Shown here: piece after piece, positions 25,966 to 37,090 of the stretch
Numbering within the stretch: position 1 is the stretch's first letter
How the letters are laid out: every line of letters begins with the position of its first letter
DNA from: Solanum dulcamara
Taxonomy: Eukaryota > Streptophyta > Magnoliopsida > Solanales > Solanaceae
NCBI RefSeq assembly: GCF_947179165.1
Contig: NC_077247.1
Span: forward strand, 44,932,935-44,996,934
DNA length: 64,000 nucleotides
Reading direction: 5' to 3'
Notes under the pieces: model-generated
Databases searched by the model: none
Told to the model about the DNA's origin: nothing
Seen by the model: the letters and a program-made list of their open reading frames with translations, nothing else
Made by a program: the position numbers and the translations under genes

Positions 25966-28900
25966 TCAATCGTCGTCCTCAAGAACGTTGCGACGCCTCT
26001 GGATCTGAGAAGTGGTCAGAACAAGTATGCAAGAAGATTCAGGCTCGGGTTTATAAATAGAGAAGGATCAAAAGGTTGAGCAGAAGAGCGACTTACTGTT
26101 ACTTTTGTTTGCTTAGTAGTTTGGGTGTTAATCTGTTCAAGTAACTCTATAAGTTTCTGCTCAGAAACCTGCAAATGCAAACATCATCTCAACCTAAGGC
26201 AGTGAGGCCACCATAACTAATCAGGTAGAAGTTAAAGGTTTAAAGGAAAGAAGTAAAGAAGAAACAGAACTTACCTTTTCTGCGATCTGACCATATTGAG
26301 CAGCTCGGAGTATAACATCTTCCACTCCTCTGGCCTTATCAGGCTTCACAAGAGCAATACGAGCAACTGGCTCATACAAAATTGAAATCGAGACCACAGG
26401 TTATAATAAGTGATTCGAAGAAAGCAGAGGCCAAACTTTAGCAGGGACTTGCAGAAATCCCACTAAAAGACCACCAATTATTCTAATCGTTGCCAACTAG
26501 AGCAATTGATCAACTATATAGAATGCCTACAGTTACCAAAGTCAGGGCCAATAACCAATTTCATTGGTCAATAACTATAACACTAGAACATTAGATCACA
26601 TCCGGTTCTACAATAGCAGTTGATCTTTTACAAGGTAGGTAAAAATCTAAAAGTGTTCATGTGGAGATGTTTAATAATCTCAAGAGACAGAATGTCTGGG
26701 ACCATACAAGACACTGACGAATAGTCCAAACCCACAATTCATAGTCGGGTAACATGTAAGGAAACCAAAAAGTAACTAAACAAATACACTTGAGGCATTG
26801 CAAAGTTCAGGGGTTTTAGTCCCCGAAGCTAATACGCAGGCAAACAAGATTTTTCTTTTTGCTGCTATTGCTCTCGCCAGTGACGCACTGTAAGGATATT
26901 TTCCATTCTTTTTCAGTTTCTCTTCCTTTTTTTGGTAAGTATCTTCTTCAGTTTTCTCTTTCTTTAAATGTAAATTAAATATATTGAGATGATTATTTCT
27001 AGTTTCAAATAAAAGTTGGGTTAATAATGAATTGAGAAATTTGTAGTGGAGTTTTGAGATTTGGGTCCTAAAGCTAATTCCAGCATTGAGACCGAATAAA
27101 TTGTTCTTGTTGTGATGGATTTAAAGTATTAAATACATCTAGCAAGATTTTTATTGGAGAATAAATGATTATCCATTGTTGGAGATTGATGAAGTTTGGG
27201 AAAATGATGGGTTTTGTAGGTATGACTTGTTTTAAGGAATTTTTGGAAATACATGCTACAAATGGATTCGTTGAGTTATTATGAGTTAGTTGATGATTCT
27301 AAACCGAACCTTAAGTGGGATTACCCTTGAACAAGATAATTGAGATTTTAGGGGTCTGGAGGAACTCAACACCAACAGAAGTCAAAAGCTTTAGTTGGTT
27401 GGTTGTTAGGAAGGCCTGCCTGACAAATGAAGTATTGAGGAAGAAAGGAAAGGGCATACTCCCTTGGTGCTCTTTATGTGGGAAGACGGGAGACTAACAA
27501 TCACCTATTTTTACACTGCCCTTTCACAACCCAAATTTTGTCCTCCTCAACATCTCAGAGGTGAAGTGGACTATGCCAGGATACACAGCATATTCATTGA
27601 GCTGCTGGATTAGAAGAGGAGGGAGCAAGAGACAGAAGACTTGGTGAAATTTAATCCCACACTGTATTTGACGGACAGTGTGGAAGGAGAGGAATAGTAG
27701 GAATTTTGAAGATATATCCAATTCCATTCAAAAATCAACTGAAATTGCACTATATCTCTATTTTTTTGGTGTAAACAGACAGGATTAGAGTATTCAGATC
27801 AATTTCTAGAATTTTTTTGGATCCTTGTAACCTGTAAGTATTACTTCTCTGTCTTTTTTCTCTTTTTTAAAAGGTCCACAACATATCCTTAAATCCTGAA
27901 GAATACAATGTTACCAGTTCTTAAAAAAAGATTTTAGGGGCTTAAGGCCTAGTTCAAGTTGATAAATTGAACTTAGTAGCTTATGAATTTGCATTGTTAA
28001 ACCTAGTATTGTAGATTGAGTGGTTGAATACTCGCAAAATTTGAAAAGACGAATTGGAGCTAAAGCTTTGAGGTAAGTTAAGACTTACTAGTTGAAGTTC
28101 AGATAAAATTCATGCTCCCTAAGTGTATGATAAAATGCTTAAAAGTGTGTTTTGTGGCTAAGCGAGCAAGGGAGTACTTAGTTCACCATATTTATGACTC
28201 AGTGGTCAGTACAACTTAAAAACAAAAAAGTTAAAAGTGATAAATGATTTAGACATTGCCTTGTGTGATACATGGCTCAATTTAAAAATATATGTGTTTA
28301 TCTTGAACATGACCTTGCTATGTGAACATATTGTTTTGATTGTTCGTTGTGCACATTTACATGTTATGTCTGTTCAGCTCACACTTAGTTACTGGTGTGA
28401 TCACATTCAGTTATGGAGAAGTAGTCAACCTCCTCGAGCATGAGTGCCACACTGACTACGGTTTGCAACTTCACACTCAGATTCTCAATTATTATTTCTA
28501 AGCTCAGATTCTCAATTTATCATATTCAGTTAATCAATTTAGATTCAGTTATCAATTTGCAAATCATGTATTTTTCTGCGAATTCATGTTTTATTCAGTA
28601 AGTCTTACTCCATCATCTAGGGGGTAGTCAATGAGCCTTTTTCTTTTTTTGATCGTTACTGAGTACCCTGACATTGGTACTTAGCCCGGGAGGGACTTTT
28701 TCCTTTTTGGATGCACATACCACTGAGCCCGGCTGCACCTGTTAAACCTAGTATACAGCTCCAGCTCTCTCTACTATTTATTTAGTGGAAGATCTTACTT
28801 AGTTTATTTCAGACATTTTAGCACTCCACAGAATGCTCCTAAGACCTTATGCAACAAGCAAGACTACAAGGCTACTTCCCCACCAATAAATGTCACATCA

Positions 28901-31900
28901 TAGTATGCTTGCCGCAGCATAAGATGTTTGTTTGTTCTCATGATTTGTTAGTATTCATTTAGAGGCTCATGAGTTTGACTTAGCTAGTAGGTTTTCAGAT
29001 ATTCAGTTTCGACTGGATTTATTGTTTTGGGAGGCATTCATCCTCATACCAGCTTAATGAATGAGTTGAAAGCTCAATCCGAGATCAAAGAGTTAGATGG
29101 GATCAAAGCCAGCTTTTGGAAGGACAATTGGCATATGGTTTGAAATTTGGAATTGGTATTTCAAGATATTTTCAACTTAGTTAGTCATCAGCAGAAGGCA
29201 GTAGTAGATGTGTGGACACTCCAAGGTTGGGATATCAATTTTAGAAGACAAATCAATGACTGAAGTTCAGAGGGTGGCTGACTTCTTCAGAACACTGGAA
29301 CAATTTTCTGGGTTACAAACAGGTGAAGATGTTCTTTTGTGGCAAAACAACACCAAAGAACTATTTAGGGTCAATGCAGACTCAACCCAATCAACAGTTA
29401 GCCAACTGGCCATAGAAACAAATTTGGAAGGCCAAAGTCCCTCATAAAGTAGTAGTTTTGTTTGGTTGCTAGCAAAAGAAGCTGCCCTTACTCTGGACAA
29501 TTTGATGAACAGAGGGCTTCCATTGTGTTCAAGATGCTTCCTGTGTAAAGAAACAACAGAGACAGTCAACCATCTCTTCTTGCATATCCTGGTCTATGGC
29601 ACTAAGGTTTCAGAAGCTCTCAGTAGTTATGAAGGAATAGGAACACATGCAAAGAATAGGAGTAGATGGAGAATTGTCTCGGCTTGCATTTGGTGGATAA
29701 TTTGAAAAGAAAGCAACTCCAGATGTTTTGAGAGCTTAGAGGATGATGTGCAGAAGGTCAAGTTAAACTTCATCTTACTGCTATGTTTTTGGTGTAATCG
29801 ATTTACTCTAGTGATACTATCTCTATCATTGATGTGCTAGACTCATTATAAAAAGAGGATAGCAGATCTTTAGAGCTTTCTTGTAAATATGGTTTCAGTA
29901 CTACCTAAGTACTGCTTTGGTTCATTGATGTAAAATACAGTTACCAATTTCAGAAAGAAAAAAAATGACATTCTCATTTAGTATTATTACTATGTCTCTT
30001 TAACTTAAAAGTATGGTTAAATAGTATTCGTTCAGCTAATTCAGGATCCAAGACTCCAATCAGCAGGTATCATATTATGGGACATAAGGGAATGGTTGTG
30101 CATAGGCACAGTGTTGCACATATGGGTAACCCTCATGCTACAACAATCTAGGCAGGTACGTTTCCAATAACAAGTAAAACATTCCTTTTGGTAGTTGTCA
30201 ACACAAAACCGTTGAAATATCATACAATTTAAGATGTCGTAGTAGTCTTTCAAAATTATGTTGGCAAGTCCTATTGTACTTTATTTACCTGGTATGAAAA
30301 TGTAATCCTTATTTCTTCACTCTAGGTAAATGTACTTGAGAAATATGTGAATGGTCAATAAAACTATTTCAACATTATACTCCCTGCATCCAAAATTCAT
30401 GACTGATGACCCCAATGTTTCACAGGCGAAAAAGGCGAAGGATATGAATTTTACTCTTCGGTAGGTGAAGAATGCGCCCTAAGACATGAAGCAGATTCCT
30501 TCAAATCATTTGATTTAATTAAATTTATGAAAGAATCACATACGATTATTAGAGTGAATTAATGTAAGTCATGAACTTAAGTCAGTGCATAAACGTTATG
30601 AGTTGAGAAGATATACCAATTGTGGGAGCATAGTTTGACCCTTCTAGAAGACCTACATAAGTTGCAACACTGGAAAACATTTTTTTTAGATAATTGTGGT
30701 GTTCCGGCCAGCTTGTGCGTACCTCCACTAATTCCACAGGATACCTGCCACCTCCCACCAACAACAGGTACCAAGTAACTCTGTCCACCAGGGCTAGAAC
30801 CTACGTTGCTCGGACTCTTCATAAATGTCAATGGGTGCATGTCAAATTCTCCAAAATTAGTGTATTTTTGGTGAATCCGGCACGGGAGGGGCATCGAAAG
30901 TAAAGAGTCCGCACAACTTAGGCTAGAACAGATGGGAAGAAAAAACATTGTGTTTGTCTCTTCTGAGACCTCATGGTGCTCAATCCACATTATTGACCAC
31001 TAGGCCATACCCTCATGGAAAAGATTTTTAAAATTTACTTAATGATACAAAGTCAATTCAAAAGACCAGAAGCTAACACCTTCATAAAGAGCTAATAAAA
31101 TGCACCTCTATGCTTGATGGCTAGGCATAAACCCCAGAAGAGTATGCTTTAAAGGGTCCTCTCCAATTTCCCTTATTCCCAAAGAGAATTTTATGATGCC
31201 TATTGCCTTTGCCTTGAGGCAAGCCTTAAGCCACGCCTTAGAGATGCCTTTGAAAACGTCGGATTCTATTCACATGGAAACTAAGAGACAGTATATGGTG
31301 TTTGGTTGCATCATATATGTTCTAGTTACAAGGTCAAAATGTTTAATGCAATAAACTCTGCAGCTGAATTGGAAGTCGTGTTCAATGTTACTTCTACCCA
31401 TTAAAAATAAGAAAATGTTTTATTCATTAAATAGAGTGTGATTAACTTCAAAGAAGATGCTTTTTAAATATAAACGCAAAATAAAACAAATATTGACGAG
31501 TTTTTAATTCGTAAAATTCAGACACCAAACATTTGGAAAATAATTCACACAACATATACCTACCTCTGGCCCTTGCTTCAGAAGTCAGAATCTGAGTAAG
31601 CATCATTTGCCTTCGCTCATCAGCCTCCCTACATCAATCGCTTCCATAGTGGATATCAAATGTTGAAAGAACTAATATATTACTAAGAATGACAACATTT
31701 TGAACAGATGAGCTGTAAAAAAATAAACCTTTTAGCATCATCCTGGGATTTCTGCTGGTCAGTGTTTTGCTGAGTTCCCTATTTGCCCAAAATTATTTTT
31801 AGTGAATATATTCAAAGCTTGACAAGGTATAACTGAACATCAAAAACAGAAAGTATATATACAGAGGCAATTATTTACCACGCCCTGTTGACCCATGAGC

Positions 31901-32512
31901 TCTTGCATTCTCCTTTGCCTGATAGCTTCCAATTCTGGGTCAGCCTACAGTAATTGCAAAAAAGAAATGAAATCAATCTCTCATTTACCAGATCAGACAG
32001 TTTCAAGCTTCAAAATTAATCACTGATTCTAACAATAGTCCAACTAAAATAAACTTTTCTAGACTTGATACACTAATTTAGTAATCAATGAACAAAGTCC
32101 TTATGCATTCAGCCAAAACCCAAAACAAATACAAAAGAAAAATGCAACTCCTTTCCAACTTCTGCCCAAGTTACACAAAAGCACACCGTTACCACCACAG
32201 ATTCATAACAACCCCAGCTGCCACTCTCCCTTATTCCTTTGTCCGAAAAAGGTAATCAAATTTCAGAAGACAAAAAAAAGTTATCAATAAAGAGAAAGTT
32301 ACCAACTTTCAGATGAATACCTAAAAAATCGTAACTCAATGTCATAGAAATACCAGAATTTGACAAAAAAAACAGTAAGAAAACCAAAGAAAAGTAACCA
32401 TTTTTGGATTTGCAACAACCCTAAACAGAAGAAATAGTCTTAAAGATTACATCGCATCCAAAATTGTATTCAGAAAACGTATAGAAAGAAGCAGGGTATG
32501 TTAGAATACCAT
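25966..32512 (-). CDS. PDCD5: PDCD5 (programmed cell death protein 5 / TFAR19 family)
   Basis: Seven coding exons on the minus strand: 32512-32510, 31944-31879, 31778-31729, 31628-31564, 26366-26275, 26168-26097 and 26004-25966. They join in frame to 128 aa, the normal family length, with GT/AG at every junction. The first exon holds only the ATG; exon 2 opens with ADPELEAIRQRRMQEL, the family N terminus. The core VARIALVKPDKARGVEDVIL (exon 5) and the basic/acidic end QRRRNVLEDDD are both typical. PDCD5 proteins are small helical nuclear and cytosolic proteins; animal PDCD5 acts in apoptosis and binds TIP60 and the CCT chaperonin, and the plant role is poorly defined. The intron between exons 4 and 5 is 5.2 kb and holds LINE debris. 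Confidence 0.95.
27310..27850 (+). pseudogene. LINE fragment: RT zinc-binding (zf-RVT) tail
   Basis: Plus-strand reading gives PTEVKSFSWLVVRKACLTNE, then a CSLCGKTGD knuckle, a stop, and in another frame LNISEVKWTMPGYTAYSL, SCWIRRGGSKRQKTW and WKERNSRNFEDISNSIQKS. This order is the zf-RVT domain at the end of plant LINE ORF2. At least one stop and one frameshift interrupt it. Antisense to PDCD5. The 5' part of the LINE is missing, as in usual 5'-truncated insertions. Confidence 0.85.
29030..29966 (+). pseudogene. Second LINE fragment with zf-RVT domain
   Basis: The readable parts include GVADFF-like RVADFFRTLEQFSG (about 29265), KVPHKVVVFVWLLAKEA across a frame change, CSRCFLCKETTETVNHLFLH (about 29530), and WRIVSACIWWII then KESNSRCFE. 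This is again the LINE ORF2 C-terminal zinc-binding region, with stops. It ends in a 3' UTR-like stretch near 29966. It differs enough from the 27310 fragment to be an independent insertion, on the same strand. Confidence 0.85.
30802..30918. mobile_element. Small foldback MITE, about 117 bp
   Basis: The left end CGTTGCTCGGACTCTTCATA pairs with the right end, which reverse complemented reads AGTTGTGCGGACTCTTTACT. TA lies on both outer sides. The pattern GTTGCTCGGACTCTTCA is, from memory, common in Solanaceae genomes. Confidence 0.6.
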
Positions 32513-32669
32513 CTTCTGGGAAGTAACGAATTTGAGCACTGAGTTGCAGGAAAGCCGGAAATATTGGAAAAGAAGAAGAAGAAGAGGGACACGGCGTTTG
32601 GAAGACGCAGTTTTAAACCTCTCTCGGCACTTATTATGTGCGCATCCGGTTCGTTTGGTACGAGTAGGC

Positions 32670-32858
32670 TTTTTTTTTTTTTTTTTTTTTTTATTTTATC
32701 ACCGTTGCTTTGGAGGCCGTGAAACTTTAACTAAATTTGAATTGCATACGTGGTATTCATTCGGGAGTGGCGCTTTCTATAAGATTTTTCCTCATACGTA
32801 GGGTCGAAGCCGAGACTTAATTAAGGATAAAGTAGTCATATCACTGCACCACAACTCA
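32670..32858 (-). mobile_element. tRNA-derived SINE with poly(A) tail, minus strand
   Basis: Read on the minus strand: A box-like TTGTGGTGCAGTGATATGAC (about 32853-32834), B box-like GTCTCGGCTTCGACCC (32817-32802), body with AAAGCGCCACTCCCGAATG, and finally a run of about 22 A (the T run at 32670-32691 on plus). The tail length suggests a fairly recent copy. It lies about 150 bp upstream of the PDCD5 start codon. Confidence 0.65.
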
Positions 32859-32994
32859 TGTTGATAGTACAAGTTGACTTAGTATTATAAGTTTAACTTG
32901 TTATGATTATATTTGCATGAAATTTAATATGCCAAGGTCAAATTTTCAATATACGCAATCGAAAAAAATTAAAATTACTAATAGCTTAAATTGA

Positions 32995-33802
32995 CACTAC
33001 TACAAAATAGACATATGACAATACCTGAAAAACCGTCGCAATAGATAGAATAACCATTGCTATAGCTCTATGTTAACGGTTCACCACGCGTTTCATTAGC
33101 TCGCGTGGCCATAGGGCTAGTGCAACGATTTTTGCAACGATTTAGAATAACCGTTGCCATAGATAACCTCAAAAACAGACCTGAGAAAATAGAGAAGATA
33201 ACCTAAACTTACAACTCTATGAAGTTGTGCAGTGAATTGAACAACAAATTTTGCAGTTCTAGTGTGAGTTAGAACAAACGCATACAAACCATTTTAGGGA
33301 TTAGAACACCGCAGGAAGAAAATGACACTGATGCTTTGAACTGGAGATGCCAGCCGGAAGTGTTTTGGAGCACTGTAGAATTGGAGACGCCAGCCGAAAA
33401 ATTACACTGATGCTTCGAAAAGTATTTAGAGCTTTTTTTATACTAACATCGATGAAGAGAATTGGAGAATGTTTAGAGAACTGGAAGTGTATTCTTTTTG
33501 TATATGTTATTTTGGGGAAAAGTAAAATATTATATTTGTATATATGTTTTGGAGGTTTAGTAAAATTTGGGGGAAAATAAGGAACGTAGCCATAAATATA
33601 CACATCGTTGCTATATCTAGTCTATCGCAACATTTGGTCACAACCGTTGCAATACAAGATCTATGGTAACAGTTCTTTCTTAATTGCAACGGTTTGGAAT
33701 ATATGATATACCAATATCGTGATTTATTTTGGGTAACGGGTGTAACCGTTGCAATACCAGTTTTATGGCAACGATTTTGGAACCGTCCAATTTCTAATAA
33801 TG
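32995..33802. mobile_element. Non-autonomous CACTA (En/Spm-like) element
   Basis: The left end CACTACTACAAAATAGACAT is the classic plant CACTA terminus. The right end TTCTAATAATG is a decayed mirror of it. Both subterminal regions (32995-33175 and 33595-33785) carry about a dozen copies, in both orientations, of a motif near AACCGTTGCAATA. Such arrays are where CACTA transposases bind. No transposase frame is present. A clear 3-bp duplication was not found. Confidence 0.7.
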
Positions 33803-33869
33803 ATAATTGAAATCAAATGTGATTGAACGATATTATTTATTTGTTTAGTTATAACTTAAATTGAACTTG

Positions 33870-34250
33870 GAGCCCGTTTGGACTGGCTTAAAAAAAGTAA
33901 CTTTTATGTATAAAGTGCTTTTAGAACTTTGAAGTGCTGAAAGTTATTTTTATAAATAAGCAGTTGAGTGTTTGGATAAAAGTGCTTATGATGTGAATTT
34001 TAGGGTTAAAAGAATAAAAAAAGGTAGTTTGAGAATTTAGTTAAAATATAAAGAATATAAAAGTAATTTCCATGGTCAAAGAAAATGACTTTAAGCACTT
34101 TGGAAAAAAAAGTTAGGAATCCTAACTTTTCATTTCTGACTGACTTTAAGAACTTTATGGCTTAAAGTCAGCATTAGGCAAACACGTTCAAAAGCTAAAA
34201 AGGGGCTTTAAGTTGGTTTTGACCAACTTAAAGCCAATCCAAACGGGCTC
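33870..34250. mobile_element. 381-bp MITE, PIF/Harbinger-type, TSD TTG
   Basis: Termini are GAGCCCGTTTGGACTGGCTT and, reverse complemented from the right, GAGCCCGTTTGGATTGGCTT. TTG is duplicated on both sides (33867-33869 and 34251-34253). The body is a reverse-oriented relative of the copy at 19506-19898. Non-coding. Confidence 0.85.
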
Positions 34251-34584
34251 TTGGCTAATTAAACATTTAACATAAATTAATTTCCAAGAAGACATAATAG
34301 ATTGGTTTCAAATTTTAAAAAACTTGTACTTAAATATATTTATTTATGTGTTGTCCATCTCTACTACTCTTTACTATTGTGTTCACCTCCTTTACAATCT
34401 CAAATTCTTAAATGTTAGTATATATCTTGCCTCTTTAATGTCATGTTCATGGGATACTCTTTGTGTGCCCCTAATAACACTTTAAATCAAGATATAAAAA
34501 TTCATGTTATCCACATTTGAAGACTAGAAAACTTAAATATATTGAAAAAGAATATAAAATTTCTTAACAAAGTTATTCTAGAAA

Positions 34585-34745
34585 TCCTCCAGAATAGCTC
34601 AGTTGATTTGGAGGGCGGTGTCATCCACACGAATGATCAGCATCGTTCGCTCCCTCAATGCCTTTTTAAGTTGAGTATGTCGCGTAGGACTAGTCTAATA
34701 TGGTTTACATCTCTTGTGTGATTTACATGATATTAAAAAATGAAG
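34585..34745 (+). mobile_element. Likely SINE (tRNA-like A and B boxes)
   Basis: TAGCTCAGTTGATTTGGAGG (34597-34616) resembles a pol III A box. AGCATCGTTCGCTCCC about 30 bp later resembles a B box. The body ends with TGGTTTACATCTCTTGTGTG, which I recall from Solanaceae SINEs. It does not fold into a full tRNA, so it is not called as a tRNA gene. Confidence 0.5.
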
Positions 34746-34749
34746 AATT

Positions 34750-35968
34750 ACTCAACGCGCATCCAAAAAAATAAAGATTATTGTAAAGATTACAACGACT
34801 ATGAATTATTTTGGGGTTTGAAAAAAAAATCACTCTAGAAAATATTTCAACAATCTGAGCCAAAACAAGTTGACTAATCTGGCTAATATTGAACTTGGTA
34901 AAATGAAATAATTGAATAATTGAAAAATGAGATTATTCATGAATACACATTGAATGCTGAGATTATTCATTGAATTTCTGGTAGTAGATCCATAATCAAA
35001 AAAGAGTTTATGATTGTTCCAGAAGAAATGAAACAAAAGACATTGTCGTACAAATTGAATATTATCATCAATGGCAATTCCAGATATTACTCAGCCCCTA
35101 GAAGAGTTTACAAACAAATATAACTATTTGGTCTCATCCTCCATACTGAGATATATCATAAGATTAATAAGTTGATTCGAAAGCTCGAAACTAATTCCTT
35201 AACCTAAAAAATATAATATTTTTTAACAAAATCGATTGATTAAAATAAAATTGTATCCCTTAGGAACTGCATGCGCTTTTGATGCATACGGTTCAAAAAA
35301 CCATAAGCTAAAAATGAAAGGAGCAAGCAATAATGTGAACTAGAAATCAAAAGAATCCCATGTTCACGTGCCTCCAAAACTCCACTTGATCATTTTATAA
35401 TAACACAACACATCTAAGATTCACCAAACCACATGAACAAGTAAAATATTACCCACCCCCTTTAATTTAATATTTCATTTTTAAATATCAAAAATATTAT
35501 AAATTATATTTTTTTCATATTATATAATAAAAAAATATTATTAATTAAAATTCATATAATTTAAATTTCGATAAAGCAGTAGATATAACAACTCACTGGT
35601 AAAAAATAAAGGAGGGAGTACTATAGCACAAAAACACAGAAGAAGTAAAACAAGTAAACAAATTGACTGAGAAATGCAAGTCCACACAGCAACTGCCCAC
35701 TCACATCTCAGATCAAACAAAACATTCACATATTTATTACTAGGTAAAAGAGAAAATCACCCTGAAATTCAGACATCAAAAAGTCGTCTTTCTTCATAGA
35801 TCTAAATACAAATTTTTACATTTAATGTAAATCCCTCTCTGATGAGTGATGAGTCGGTAGTAATAGTAGTAGCAGTAATATAAAGCACAAAACTTTATGC
35901 ATTTCTTGAACTTTTACACTCTTTAAAGTGTATCAGCAATCAAGAAAATTTTGCAGGAGCACAAAAAA
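34750..35968. other. Methyltransferase gene upstream region
   Basis: No gene recognised in most of this stretch. The proximal part next to 35969 is the likely promoter and 5' UTR (TATA-like box at 35879). Confidence 0.45.
35879..35885 (+). promoter_or_regulatory. Candidate TATA box of the methyltransferase gene
   Basis: TATAAAG lies 84 bp upstream of the ATG at 35969. A transcription start about 30 bp downstream would leave a 5' UTR of about 55-60 bases, a plausible length. Position is the only support. Confidence 0.4.
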
Positions 35969-37090
35969 ATGGGGTTCACAATGGGTCTAAATTTGCTTCT
36001 ATTGGTAGTTATGGTGGCTACCAACATTCTTTCTTTGTATCATCTCTCTTCCAATATCCAATCCAAGCCCCCTGTTGCTCCACCTGTTCCTGACCACCTT
36101 CTTCATCAGCTTCAGACCATACGCGCCACCATTAACCACCTCACGCGTCTCCAGCCTCCAGCTCCTCCATCTGCTAAAGCCAAGAAATCTACAGTTACTA
36201 TCCCTTCTGATCTCCTTCTTTACACTCATTTATCACCTATTGCTTCTTCTTGTAAAGACAATCCTGATTTACTTCATCAGTACATGAACTACACACCCTT
36301 TAGTCTTTGCCCCTCAGATTCTTCAGTAGCTGAGTCTCTTATCCTTAGAGGGTGTCACCCTCTTCCAAGGAGGCGCTGTTTTTCAAGAACCCCTTCTAGT
36401 ATCCCGACTTCTCTGCCTAAAACCCCATTTTCTGCAATCCCTGAAAAGGCTTTGTTGTGGAACAGTTACACTTGCAAGAGCTTTTCTTGTTTGTCTCGGT
36501 CTAATTTCAACATGGGATTTGATATGAAAGTTGAGCAATCAAGATACTTGGATTATAAATCAGATCTAGATCTCCCAATTCCACAGTTTCTTCAGCTCAC
36601 TAAGACCTCAAAAAGTGTTATTAGGCTGGCACTTGATATTGGGGGTGGTACAGGGACTTTTGCAGCACAAATGAAGCTGCATAATGTGACTGTTGTGACT
36701 ACAACAATGAATCTTGGTGCCCCTTATAGTGAGACTGTGGCACTTAGGGGATTGGTGCCTTTACATGTGCCTTTGCAGCAGAGGCTGCCAGTGTTTGATG
36801 GGGTGCTGGATCTTGTGAGATGTGGCCATGCTGTGAATAGGTGGATTCCAGTGACTATGATGGAGTTCTTGCTTTTTGATGTTGATAGAGTGTTGAGGGC
36901 TGGTGGATACCTCTGGTTGGACCATTTCTTTAGTAAAAAAGCGGATCTTGACAAGGTTTTTCAACCCTTGATCTGGAAATTGAACTACAAGAAGGTGAAG
37001 TGGGCAGTAGAAATTAAGAATGATGCTAGTGGTGTGAAGAATGGAGAAGTTTATTTGACAGCTCTTCTTCAGAAGCCGCTTTCGAGATGA
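35969..37090 (+). CDS. Membrane-anchored SAM-dependent methyltransferase (At1g29790-like)
   Basis: One uninterrupted exon of 373 aa. The frame remains open upstream to a TTG at 35951, but the first ATG is at 35969 and gives MGFTMGLNLLLLVVMVATN, a type II signal anchor (residues about 6-24) with a short cytosolic tail. A second ATG at 35981 is possible. A proline-rich stem follows. The family stretch RGCHPLPRRRCFSR is at about 127-140. SAM motif I is DIGGGTGTF (223-231), and a later strand LRAGGYLWLDHF (about 309-320) matches a class I methyltransferase fold. From memory it belongs to the plant group of 'probable methyltransferase At1g29790', intron-poor and likely Golgi or endomembrane; the substrate is not known. 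The acidic residue expected after strand 2 (for ribose binding) is not obvious. Confidence 0.85.
   Translation: MGFTMGLNLLLLVVMVATNILSLYHLSSNIQSKPPVAPPVPDHLLHQLQTIRATINHLTRLQPPAPPSAKAKKSTVTIPSDLLLYTHLSPIASSCKDNPDLLHQYMNYTPFSLCPSDSSVAESLILRGCHPLPRRRCFSRTPSSIPTSLPKTPFSAIPEKALLWNSYTCKSFSCLSRSNFNMGFDMKVEQSRYLDYKSDLDLPIPQFLQLTKTSKSVIRLALDIGGGTGTFAAQMKLHNVTVVTTTMNLGAPYSETVALRGLVPLHVPLQQRLPVFDGVLDLVRCGHAVNRWIPVTMMEFLLFDVDRVLRAGGYLWLDHFFSKKADLDKVFQPLIWKLNYKKVKWAVEIKNDASGVKNGEVYLTALLQKPLSR

Larger units (their letters stand above)
26367..31563 (-). other. 5.2-kb PDCD5 intron enlarged by retroelement debris
   Basis: Lies between coding exons 4 and 5; donor G|GTAGGT and acceptor CCAG|TT on the minus strand. 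It contains two LINE 3' fragments on the plus strand (27310-27850 and 29030-29966) and a small foldback element (30802-30918). The remaining parts carry no recognisable gene. Confidence 0.85.

Noticed and set aside
30577..30990. 137-codon minus-strand frame inside the PDCD5 intron
   Set aside because: It runs through the small foldback MITE at 30802-30918 and has no family pattern.
34585..34660. Possible tRNA gene
   Set aside because: A and B box-like stretches are present but there is no acceptor stem pairing; a SINE head fits better.
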